Below, piece by piece: positions 18,101 to 26,400 of a stretch of DNA of 42,378 nt. A program made the translations under genes and the position numbers. Position 1 is the stretch's first letter; each line of letters opens with the position of its first letter. The stretch is taken from contig DBMM01000101.1 of assembly GCA_002298925.1 (NCBI GenBank), positions 6,871 through 49,248 of the forward strand, in the 5' to 3' direction. The notes beneath the pieces were generated by a model that saw nothing but the letters and a program-made list of their open reading frames with translations, did not search any database and was not told where the DNA came from. Source of the stretch: Geobacter sp. UBA698 (GTDB lineage Bacteria; Desulfobacterota; Desulfuromonadia; Geobacterales; Pseudopelobacteraceae).

Positions 18101-19590
18101 GCCTCCCGAAACTGGCGCTCCAGCGCTTTCCCGTAGACTTCCGCCTGCGGGAATTCCACCTGTCCGGCTATTTTATCAACCTGGATCGGCAGCTCTATTT
18201 CGCCGGCGGCGAACTTTTTCGCGATCAGGCTCACCCATTCGTTCTGGCTCATTTTCGCCAAGGTGCGAATTTTTTCAGGCTGGCGAACGCCAAATTCCTC
18301 CTTGAGCATTTTGACTACGGAGAAATCGCCACGGGTCACTTCCGCCAGTCGATATGAGCTATGCAGGTCAGCAATCTCTTCTTTTTTGAAAGAGGGGTCC
18401 TGCTCCAGCGCGGCCGTGAATTCCAGCGAGAACGGCCTGTACCGGTTGAGCAGGCGGGCGAATTTTTCCTGCTTCTCAGCGCCCTCGATCCCGGCGTGTT
18501 CAAGCGCCAGTTTGACAAAGGTGGGCCCGGCTTCCCCGTTCACCGACCGGGCGGCGACAAAACCCAGAAACGCCTCAATCCAACCGGGGACGTTCTTCCG
18601 GAGAACTTCAGGGATTTCCTGCTGGTTGAAAGCACGCGAAAACTGCTTGCTCACGGCTGCGGCGTCAAGGGCTGGCAGCATCTCCAGAATCGCCACCAGC
18701 TGAAGGGCCAGACTCTGATTCTCGGCGTACCGGAAAATCGAACCACCCAGCAGGACAAACCAGAATTCCGGCTGAAGAGCAGGCTTTGCCAAGCGCTGGG
18801 CCAGAACAAAGCGGGCGAGATCTTGTTTCTCGAGGCCTGTTTCACCGGAAAGGAAGCTTAAATCCTGGTGCTGCCCGTCCTCCTCCAACGCCTCGACCTT
18901 CAGATCCTCCAGCAGCGGCGGCAGCAGCGCCGCGATCCTTTCAAACAACGTAGGCAACTGCCCGGCCCCGGCCGGGATGACCAGATCCAGCTCGGCCAGG
19001 GATGGGGCGTTGAACAGCACACCTGCGGTGACGAGCAGCATGCCATCCTGGTTAAAGGCTTTCACCAGCAGATCGGCGCTCCCCTTTTCCGCCCGGCGGA
19101 AACTGTCAGCAGAATAGAGGATCTCATAACCTCCGTCCCGGCCGCTCTTCATCTCGCCCAGCAATTGCTCGCTGCGCAGATCCATGTCAAAGGCGCGCAC
19201 GATTACGTTGGCGGCAGGTTTGCCGGTGGAGTCCCGCACATTGCCGCGCACCACGAAGACAGGCTCCGTGTCGAGCAGCCCCAGTGACTTGAGGATCTCG
19301 TTCAGCCTGGCGGCGGTCTTATCTTCAACCACTCCGTTCAGGCTGTCGCCCAGCCCCTGCTGAATCTGGAAATAACGGACAAGCTGTTGCGAAGCCTCGC
19401 CAAAGAGCGACTGCGAGCGTTCGTCTTTCAGGAGTTGCGTCAGCTTCTGCAACTCCTCCAGCGTCGGCCGGTTGGGGGCATCCAGGGTCTTGAACAGCTG
19501 TCGCTCGATCAGGGATTGCAGAATTTCCTGAAGGTTTGTGACCGATGGACCGCTATCGCCTGATTTGATTGGAGCAATGACAGGTTTCAT
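9148..19590 (-). CDS. Tc toxin A component (TcA, pore-forming injection subunit)
   Basis: A 3480-residue TcA. In known Tc toxins five copies build the prepore that binds the target cell, inserts a channel and translocates the TcC effector. Residues ~11-105 resemble a peptidoglycan-binding fold and ~110-205 a transthyretin/carboxypeptidase-regulatory-like domain; this N-terminal extension is absent from classical insect-pathogen TcdA. The VRP1-type segment GLCDCEPCRSVLSPAAYFAD lies near 670. Three ~79-residue repeats (Y-x-L-x-F-x-G-x-M pattern) lie at 1335-1520. The neuraminidase-like region is near 1880-2010. The ABC-toxin N-terminal and channel helices are near 2700-2910, then a Gly/Ala-rich pore hairpin (~2925-2960), return helices and a C-terminal TcB-binding domain (~3000-3480). 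No signal peptide is seen. ATG at 19590 has AAGAGG upstream. It follows the TcB-TcC gene by 61 bp, so the two form one operon. Confidence 0.9.
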   Translation of the reverse strand: MKPVIAPIKSGDSGPSVTNLQEILQSLIERQLFKTLDAPNRPTLEELQKLTQLLKDERSQSLFGEASQQLVRYFQIQQGLGDSLNGVVEDKTAARLNEILKSLGLLDTEPVFVVRGNVRDSTGKPAANVIVRAFDMDLRSEQLLGEMKSGRDGGYEILYSADSFRRAEKGSADLLVKAFNQDGMLLVTAGVLFNAPSLAELDLVIPAGAGQLPTLFERIAALLPPLLEDLKVEALEEDGQHQDLSFLSGETGLEKQDLARFVLAQRLAKPALQPEFWFVLLGGSIFRYAENQSLALQLVAILEMLPALDAAAVSKQFSRAFNQQEIPEVLRKNVPGWIEAFLGFVAARSVNGEAGPTFVKLALEHAGIEGAEKQEKFARLLNRYRPFSLEFTAALEQDPSFKKEEIADLHSSYRLAEVTRGDFSVVKMLKEEFGVRQPEKIRTLAKMSQNEWVSLIAKKFAAGEIELPIQVDKIAGQVEFPQAEVYGKALERQFREAFPSTAFAGGVERALQNGGARGVKHAELLGKFLERHESFELLQTPIDEFFSNNPGSDDGELAKDGGFRLELKAIQRLFKLVPTFEATDALLADGLHSAQQVYRMGESEFVGRYGDRPGFSAESARLAWNRAADTHAAVLTIVSDLKAFEEGSLPLALKNGNKALAAFPGWDGLFQSGGLCDCEPCRSVLSPAAYFADLLMFLRDRRAGTSSVKDVLFRRRPDLGYLELNCDNALIPLPYIDVVCEVLEDAVAAGANDLELQGLNALMPADPENSKRKVRSLFLQYQISLGADFSLLQVDPSDPDRWVAHGDDVTYLLKKKTTPDFFAEILRNTKAGADELRAYPQYVNPKAYEKLRAAKYPFKLPFDLFAEEVRAAFRKTNLRRWDLMRTLRGAGTPSNSSDKEVATEYFSISADPAAAFDEQTLILKDDATVAGQQEIWGETGNAGWLNRVGTVKYFIQKTGLDYSELLALLDLKFINPRGDIAINYSDDPGCDTSRQFIQILDPKKLDRIHRFLRIWRKLRGWEMWELDLVIRQPAIGRGMIDETFLINLFYFCELKNRLGGSATVEQTLALFGDLNVETHFSGVNRKRADGLYQQLFLNSKLIQPLDSAFDVARVNLPGPTTEKIATHQIAVSAALGVREADLLLLKALSKPDKTPYISDDLTLANLSFLWRQAWLSRLLKFKAQEWQSLLKIRNGNILQFAGPKAALEFVENIELIKTTGFTTDELNWLLAADRSAKAATKESETARFLLGLRRQLQAIRAENDPVQYDFLTAATPANEEQLTTLLSSLLQKLNRDEGGVRLFLAALAGRVLLKSEVRGLPLGFTFPAVVTAAPNHIPIQYDEPNKLIRFTGLMSDDQRLTLLTDASLTALAGNPDYATAIGELHRQSLAAPTMYLTTEVKAVLAGGVTLPVEYPSLPLRYNPTTQMLAFIGVMTDAERLALTASAAYPAGVIDELFRSPRLAVKFYEPVFTAALAMLPPAIDFKQQLPADLAARIAYDAEQGLLRFTGIMSKDEQAALAALLPNLLPAGTAYQAAVNSLAAQPETIALPDERIWLTSSDLDTTLPANDTLAKRLANAAGKALGYLSKTLAANAVVQLGSAQLGLTEMLTRRLVSDYDLLPETLLAHLSGAFAATTGGVDYDALKITFDGWFWASRVAAIWKKWKISPQELDKLTALMTGAQLIDFLTLPLDDSATTASLEKLLRTGRLLKMRDNLSETGITLLEVLEKLNRGAYAAAAAAGNPAASAAQLLAIEKRLFASDVQRLNGSWLSSDVEQLTLSLDLAYPADYLLAESWERLRRAFYFFDNLNAGVNAVKAFADSAMTVAHAKTIKELLRSKFGAETWLALSAEIQDDLRERKRDALAAYLLTRPKPADAPSGKWENTNDLYAYYLLDVEMGACQLTSRLVQASGSVQLFVQRCFMGLEPEVVVQADGATGDSAWRWWKWMRKYRVWEANRKIFLWPENWIEPELKRDRSPFFKEMENELLQNEVTQENAQTALLNYLDKLDSVAQLEIAGFFQEDNGDNSVIHVFGRTPGAEPHRYYYRRYDYRQWTPWEKVELDIQGDYLIPAVVNSQLYLYWPVFTEVPDESGNNTVRVPAPGQTSFTPDKTKKKLRLQMAVSQYRQGQWTAKKVSKDFDESQPYEGEIAKKHYTFFPMDKSRAGGRFTIKYQGYSLDADASSRANQSVMEAPWSAVKAGLYGEVDLSGCKGAQDLTFLPWDFKYVYPASRPESDSTGNRAVYSKWVERNFRHDSPQNDFTIDNAYAGLPASLRYAPVLMQTPEIFKVSPAWHFSYMDKLGLELESSYDTAGTWLPFFYNDQKRTFLVLPATDAGSSIGQNYYPGIRSILNSWENYFNGQVQTWADVLVGMLTQDERDDLIAWFVWNKHVALQPPYSDAQFKDLILQFPLASAGHYLRILSQEYFQFQQFRFGNFYHPFLCDFSRLAYNPLEGLPALMSRETQLKNSGFSFRQSYQPTRLVVEPSTEEFFPKEVVDFSLDGAYSSYNWELFFHAPLLIANALSKNQRFEEARDWYHFIFNPLGVAAARPGGSALSKYWITKPFFETTDPQYLQQRIDNILRILAGDRNAPGFAQARGAIAQAVYDWRTNPFEPHRIANYRTVAYQKTVVMKYLDNLVAWGDFLFRQDSMESVSEATQLYIMAAEILGPRPKVIPPAAKPVVESFNELENRRLDDFANALIQVENLVPVLPGNQPNGSNQPPLPMLYFCIPQNEKLLGYWDTVADRLYKIRHCLNIEGVARQMALFEPPIDPAALVKAVAGGADINAALADLSAPLPFYRFNVLMQKANELCSDVKSLGAALLAALEKKDAEALGLLRQSQEIRLLEAVKSVREQQIDEARENLAGIRKNKELATLRRDYYQNIEKINASETLQQTKLEEAFKAQQISQFINILASVAHIVPSFDVGGAGAGGSPRAGVSFGGPNVGTALQAAAAAASFVANAENYLANKASINAGQERRWDDWKLQERLANKELEQIESSIATAELRIAIAEKELDNQVIQIENARGTDAFMRSKYTNEELYQWQAGQISGVYFQSYKLAYDLAKQAERCFRFELGLQESSYITYGYWDSLKKGLLSADKLQFDLRRLEAAYLQQNRREYELTKHVSLVLLDPLALVKLRETGRCFFRLPEEIFDIDYPGHYFRRIKSVSLTLPCVVGPYTTISCTLRLLKNSIRINPAIGVDDYPRKSDENGLPADDERFVEHTIPIKAIAASSAQNDSGLFELSFRDERYLPFEGAGTISEWSLELFSDLPSNNPDPENPDFGKALRQFDYGTVSDAILHVKYSAREDAGAFKNGAVTHLREYFSQDDATHSLRMFNLRQELPTRWHRFLNPANPANGNIFELEMSPSLFPVRDAGKILKVNSLWILARCTNAGSYNVVATPPSGSATLTLAPLNQYGGMHFSQKDVSALGIEIVPTDPPVKWQLKMTRPGGGNLQEDPLKKVMEVEDLILVLGYEWN
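15036..15590 (-). repeat. three ~79-residue tandem protein repeats within TcA
   Basis: The motifs IPIQYDEPNKLIRFTGLMSD, LPLRYNPTTQMLAFIGVMTD and ARIAYDAEQGLLRFTGIMSK occur at TcA residues near 1337, 1415 and 1494. Each is followed by a helical stretch ending in an AxxxL-rich segment. The spacing is even, about 79 residues, so this is a repeated module inserted into the TcA shell. Confidence 0.6.
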
Positions 19591-19651
19591 GGTGTGTACC
19601 TCTTTATCTATTCGTATTGTTTATGAGTTAGATCGATGACGCCGCTATCCT

Positions 19652-20487
19652 TTACTCCTTTTTCTTTTCAGGATACTGCAGATCGATTTTTTTCAGTACG
19701 GCCGGATCCTTAGTAACCCAAGGCTCAGAATGAATGAGATACTCTTTTCCTCTTCCGGCATTTTGAATGCAGCACATGTCATTGTCAGTCGGCAATCCCA
19801 TAGCTGCTTTGGCTGCATCCTGGGCCTGAATTTTCAATTTTTTTTCTAAATCCGGCGTTGCGGCTGCTTTTCCAGGGTCCCAGTTATACACATCAAAAGC
19901 CATGTTTTTCCATGACAGAAAGTTTATCTGATATGTATCAGATCCGGTTTTTATTACCTCGACTTCAACTGTTGTACGTAATTGGAAACCGCCAACCGAA
20001 TATCCGAGATCATCCGCTGGATTAGACGAGTATGCCGACACCGCGCTCTCATACATCATTTCGAGCTTGCTTGTTTTGGCGTCCGGGTCCAGCTTCCCGG
20101 TTTTCAGCCGCTCAATCACCCCTGTCTTGAACTTCTCGCGCCACTGACCCTCCAGAGCTTTTTTTACGTCGGCATTTTTTTCAAAGTATTTGCTTGGCAT
20201 TTCCAATTCAGTACCGGAGCCACCCAAAAAATGCTCGAAATTCTTCACAGCCGCTTTTGAAAATCCATATTTCGAATAGTTTTGTCTTCCTTCCTTTATC
20301 TTCGCATCGATTATTTGAACATTCGGGTACGCTTTACTGCAGTAATCCTCGACACTTTTGCAATTCGGTTGCGAGTTCAGATAATCCACTGCCTGTTCGG
20401 TTACAAATCCTCTGGCAACGGTTGCATTGATAAATTGTAGTTTTTCCTCCGGCGACATTCCTCCGTCTACCTTGGCAGCTTGACGTC
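19652..20487 (-). other. hypervariable C-terminal effector cassette of the TcB-TcC fusion
   Basis: These bases encode the ~277 residues after the Rhs core glycine. Composition shifts here: long A/T runs and many AAA/GAA/TTT codons, against the GC-rich shell. Visible parts are a Cys-containing helical start (NCKSVEDYCSKAYPN), a Lys-rich middle, a beta-rich region (GYSVGGFQLRTTVEVEVIK), the motif FDVYNWDPG near residue 2543, and a Lys-rich end (YPEKKKE). I do not recognise the family. The beta-hairpin followed by D-x-Y-x-W is a layout seen in several uncharacterised Rhs tips, but no catalytic assignment is safe. Confidence 0.7.
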
Positions 20488-23400
20488 CTGTTTTGTCTAT
20501 TAATGAAATAGGTTTGTCTTGAGAATATGTATACACATTCAATCCATCCAGTATTCCAATGGGATCACAGCTCCCCCACCTCCCCAGCCACGGCAGATAG
20601 TACCTGGCCGTGTGGTAACTCAGCCCGCTTTCCTCATCCCGCTCCATCCCCGTAAAGCGATAGCGCTTCGCCGGCGCTTCGATCCCGCTCTTCACCGCCC
20701 GATAGGCGCTTGTCCCGTAGGGGTGATACTCCTCGTAGGAAATGATCTCGGCCTGATGATCCAGTTCCAGACAGGCCGAACCCAGATGGTTGCCGTACTG
20801 GTAGCGCAGGATCGGCACGGTTTTGAAAGGAGTGTAGTCGGCGTGGCGGCGGTTGCTCCTGATCACGTCGTCCGCCTGCAGCAGGCACTGTTCGCCTTCG
20901 AAGAGCCGCAGCGTTTCGATTTCTTCCACCGGGCCGGTTGAATTCGGGGTATAGCGCCGATACAACTCGAACCCGCCAAGGTAGATGCGTTCCTCCACGC
21001 TGCCGCCGCTGCGCATCAGCCGCTTCCTGGTGCGCTGTTTGGCGGCGTCATACTGGTAACAGGCCCGGCCGCCCCCTTGCAGGTCAAGACTTTCAAGCAT
21101 ATCCCGGCGGTCCCAGCGCAGGAATTGGCCGGGCGCAACCCTGGCCTGGTTTCGCAGGTTGCCGTGGGTGTCGTAGTAATATTCCGTCTTGCGGACGGCG
21201 CGGCTGTTGTTCCAGTTGTCGTGCCCTTCCCAGCTGCGCAGCAGGCGATTGCTGTCGGATGCTACGGCGAAGCGGCGGTTCCAGTTTCCTTGAGAGGCGA
21301 TGTGACGCATGTTCAGGATATTGCCGACTGAATCGTAAACGTAGCGCTGGCTGTAATTGCGTAGCGTCTGATTGGTAAGCGGGAATATTCCCGCTGCCTG
21401 CGGATCCGGTTCGCGCTGCGCTGGGGCGTGGGGCGGGTTGAAACCTTCACGGCCGCTGGCCTCGATCAGGCGGTAGAGTGCGTCATAGACGTAGCGGTTG
21501 CGCGGCTCGACCAGCTGATTTTTGAAAAATACCGGCTCATAGGCCTGATCTTCGATTTCGGTGATGTTGCCGACCGGGTCGTAGCTGTAGAGCAGTTGCT
21601 GAACTATGTTCAAGTCCGTCAGGTTTGACCGGCGTCGGGGAAAGTCGGTTGCATCAGCGGGACGCGTGGTGCGGATCTGCCGCAGACGGAAGGTTTTTGC
21701 GTCGTAGTCGTACTGCGTGAGCGTGCCGTTGCCCAGCTTGAGGAATTCCTTCTGCCCCTTGGCGTTGTAACGGATTTCCCTGATCGCTTCATGGCTGCGC
21801 GTACCCTGAACGGCGCGGGGCGTGCTCACGTCGGCCACCACGCTATAATCATCGCGGCCATCCGGCAGTTTCGTCTTGAGGGCGCGGGTGACAAGCTGTT
21901 CGCTTTTCAGTATGCCGCGTTGATTGTAGCTGGGCAGGTAGACCGCCACGCGGCTGCCTTCGCCGCGATGCCAGTTGAAGAGTCGCGACATGCGGTTCAA
22001 GGCGTCGTATTCGGTGATCCGGGTGTAGGCCTCGGCTTCGAGCCGGCTTTCGGGGTTGCCCTGCCAGTCGATCAGCGATTCCGTGGGTGCATTGTTGAGC
22101 CGGCGCCGAACCTCCCGCACATTTCCCCTGAAGTCCCGACGGATGGTTTCCATGCGCCCGCCCGGGTCGTAATGGCGCACCAGCTGGCCGTTCAAATTGT
22201 TTAAATCGCTTGATTGCGCATCCTGGTATTCGTAAAGCTCGACCAGCTTCGGCGGGCCGCTGTAGGTCTGCAGCCACTGTCTGGTTGGCCGCTGCAGTTG
22301 GTCGTACTCGCTGAAATTCAGTCGCTGCTCATCCGCAAATGAGTTGTCAGGCAACTGCCGCTGATTGCTGTCCCAGGCCAGCATCGCTTTGCCGGCCGCG
22401 TCCATCAGCATCCAGCGGTCACCCGCATCCATGCCGTGCTGAAAAAGCAGATTGCCGGCAATGTCGTAGGCCGGTGCGCTGTGGACCGGTTTGCCGGTTG
22501 CAGGATCCGGGCGGGCCGGGACTTTTTCGTCAGGTTGATCGACCAGGCGGGCGGGTTTGGGAGGTGTGATGTACTGCATCACCAGGTTTCCGCGTGGGTC
22601 GCGAATCCACAACGGCTTGCCCTCGGCATCGAGCCTGGTGAAGGTGAGCAGCTTCTCGTCTTGCCAGTTACCGTCGGCATCGGGCGTGCGGTTGTGGGCG
22701 ATTGCGATGACCTCGCGACCGAGGCTGTCCAAATGGATTTGCGCCGGGGTTCCGGCATGCCGGGCCGCCAGGGCGGCAGCGCGCTTGTCTTCGCTCGAGG
22801 CGGATGCTGCCAGGGCATGCTCGGAATACCAGCGGTTACCGGCTTCCAGAATGGTGTCGTTCTGGTCGAAGGTTTTCAGCTGCCAGGGAGAAAACTCGAC
22901 TTTGCTGTAGGAGCCATCCGGCAGCTCCACACGTGTCACACGACCGGCGGCATCGTAATAGGTGGTGGTCGCAACACCATTAGGCTGTGGCAGCTCGCAG
23001 CCGAAATCATTGCTGAAAGCCGGTTCGTACTGTTTGACCGGCTTGCCCTTGTTATTGAGCACGGTCAGGCCGTTGACGATCCAGCGCAGAGCTGAACCCT
23101 GATTCTCAGGCTCGGCCTGTATCTTTTTCATCAGCACGCTGCCGCTGCCATCGGAGCATTCCAGCGCGATCTGAACCGGATGCTTCCGCTCGATATCCTG
23201 TTCCGGATCCAGATCGACTTGAGGCTGGTGCCGCTCGCGGACGATGCTGCCGCCCCCCGCCATGCGCTGCGCCCACTGGCCGTCCTGGTCGCCGAAGTGA
23301 TAGACAAATCGGGTCGTGGCACGGTTCAGCCACGCCCGCGCCTGGGCACGATCGGCCAGTGGAGCGACACAGAATGCCTGAACCGCCGCCGGCGATGGAT

Positions 23401-26400
23401 TCCTGAGGGCGAGATCGAAATTGGCCAGATCGTCACCTTCCCATTGATTTGCGCCGATCTGCTTGCCCTTGAGCGCTGCTGCCACGACCCGGCCCAGGAT
23501 GTCAAGCGCCACTTCGCTGTGGTTGCCGCTGGCATCGACCATCTCAACCGGAGTCAATACGCGGTAGTCGATGCGGGGCTTACCGGTCACATCTTCGGCA
23601 ATGGCGACAATGTTCCCTTTGGCATCCGTGCTGCGGTTTATGAACAGATCGAGTTCTTCGTACTCCAGCGTACTTTTGTTGCCGAACGGATCGCTGTATT
23701 CCCCGGGCAGATAAAAATGCCCGGCAGCGTCGGGAGCAAAACCGGTTGTGCCGGATCGCATCCAGTATTGGCCGGTGAGGGCGGCGTCGATCCGGGTGCC
23801 GGCGATATAGCCGCTGATCCGCGGATTATCCAGCATTATCCGGGCCGTCATAGAATTGTAGGCCAGATCGTTCAGTTTTTCCGCGAATACTGCCGTCAGC
23901 AGTTCATTGGTCAAGGCAAGCTTGTACTCTTCGTACTTAAGGCCGCGGGGACCATGGGTTCCAAAATCGTGCGGTTCGCTGGGCTGGCTGATGCCGTCTT
24001 CATCTTTGAAATAAAGCGTCCGTATCTGCTCGACGATGCGCCGGTGTGGATCCGTATTCGCCGCTTGTTCGTGGTATTGCAGTGCAGCGAGCTCTATGGG
24101 CAGCAACCCCGCAGGGGTGTCGGGCACGACTGCCGGGTAGGTGCTATCCTCGCAGAGAGCGTGTTGGCGAAGTGTCGCTATTTCAAAATAGGTAGCGGAC
24201 GGCTTGGCCAGTCCGGTGATCTCATAACTGCGTAGCTCGCATGGCAGGCGCAGACGGTAATGCCGGACCGCTTTATCCGTGTTGCTGTCCGGCTCGGGCA
24301 GCAACACATCCCGGGTGTAGCGGGTCTCGCTGTAGGCGATGTGCATTTCGCTCTGCAGCTGCGCAATCAGTTCGGGACGCGGCAGGCCGCTGAAGTCGCC
24401 CGGTTGCCAGCGTGGATATGCGATGCTAACCGACTGCTGCGGATTGCCATACTGATCGCGCCGCAGATTCAGGATGTGGGCAACGCGCGGGTCGGGCTTG
24501 AGCTGTTCATTGCCGCGCAGATTCAGTTCGTAGTGATAGGTCAAGGCCTCACTCTCGGTGACAAGAAAGACCGCGTGTCTGTTAGCCCCCCGTGGTTGAA
24601 GCCGCTGGATGCCGCAGTTGCTGGTTGCTGCCGAAAACAGCCGCACGGCTATCTGTTTGGGCGCAAGAGCGGCGAGGTCATCCGGATCGAGTTCGTAGAT
24701 TTCCTGGCGCAGCAGCTTGCCTTTGCAGGCGCGCAGCGCCTCGCGCCACTCGTCGTCATCGAGATCGGCGGGCAGTTCCGGTTCCGGCAGCGGCTTTTCG
24801 CGAAAAGCGTCCGGTTCCAGCACCGGGTCGGGCAGGCGCTGGGCGAAGCGCTGTGGAAAATATTCCTGCGAAAACTGGCCAAGGATGCGCGGCCGGTCGA
24901 GGGCGGCCCCGGTGTGGTACCAGGTGACCGATTTGACCGGCGGCTGGTAAAGGGTGTGATCGTCGGTGACCCAGGGAGTGCCGCTGTTGTTGGTTTCCGA
25001 TTTGTCATAGCTCTCGACATCCAGCGCCTCAACCCTGCCAAAGCCGCGAAACTCGCGCTCGAATCCGTCAAAGTAGCCGTGGTGGTAGGAATAGGTGGAA
25101 CTGAAGGTAGTGCCGCGCCATTTGTCCCTGACGGTGACCTTGCTGACGCAGTGCACGGGGAACGGCAGCCGCGTGATCCACGGCGTACCGGCCAGCTTGT
25201 CCTGGATGTAGAATCTGGTGGAAGGGGTGTAATCGATCGTGGTGCTGCCGCCGAGATTGTTTTCGACGCCGATCAGCAGATGCGGTTTGCCGTCCGCCAT
25301 CAGGTTGATGTAGCGCACCGGATGGCTCGCATCGACCGGCAGTTGCGAGTTCCAGACCAGGCAGGCGGTGCCGTTGCCAAGCAGATCGGCCACCTGCACT
25401 GCGGCGAGATTCCCCGTGGCGGCCGGCAGCGGGACCAGGCGCGGATCGCTCAGGCTGTTGCCGGAGCGGTTGAAGTACAGCTGCGCGCCGTCGCGGCCGA
25501 GGTAGATGAGATCGATGGGACCGCTGCCGTCGATATCCGCCAGCCGGATGCGGCGCGGGTCGTAAAGATCCGGACGATCGAAGAGCGGCGAGTTATCCAG
25601 AGTGACCCTGGCTCCGAAACGGCCGTAGCCCAGATTGGGCCAGTAGCAGACCTCACCGTTGCGTATTCGCACCAGATCGGTCAGTCCATCGCCGCACATG
25701 TCGGCCAGGAATAGCGTCTGCGTGCCGTCGGCAAAGATCAGCCGGGGGCCGGACTCTTCGTCGATCGGCTGGCGTGTCTGTTCGGCCGGCCCAAAGCCTC
25801 TCTCGTCCAGCGAGGGGTACCAGGTGAACAGTTCCTCTTCGGTGAGCAGCGCGTCGGCATGGCCATCGCCGCTCAGATCGACGAAGCGCAGGTTGGCATC
25901 CGCCCAGTCGATGTTTGGCAACGAAGCGAAGGGAACGTGGCGCTGCCACCCTTTGTCCCGGCCACGTTCGTGAAAACCGGGCGTGGCACCACTGAAATCA
26001 ACCAGGTCGATCTCACCGTTGCCGGCCAGGTCCAGCAGCTGCTGCCGGCCCGAGGCAAGCTCCGCCATGGCCGGTTTGCAAGCCACCACTTGCATGGCTC
26101 CAAACCGGCCATCACCAAGGCTGGGCTTGTAGTGCCAGGCGCCGCCCTGCTCGGTAAGCACGCCGGAGAGACCTTCACCATCCAGGTCGATCCACTGATA
26201 GCCGGGGCCTTGTGTGCCGACCGGCAGGTTTTCCAATCCGGCCGGGTCAAGCGTGCAGAGTGTCTGATCGACGCGCGGCACGCTGTATGAGAACTGTAGC
26301 GGAGGAAGCTGACGGGACTGATACTTCGAATTGTCCGGATCCCACTGATGGCTCCAGTGGCTGACCGAAGCGAGAACGGTGTAGCCGGGCGAAGCCGGGT

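Noticed and set aside
19870..19910. Colicin-M-like lipid II hydrolase in the Tc effector tip, from D-x-Y-x-W after beta strands
   Set aside because: The downstream His-Arg pair needed by M-class bacteriocins is not seen, so the resemblance is only in layout.
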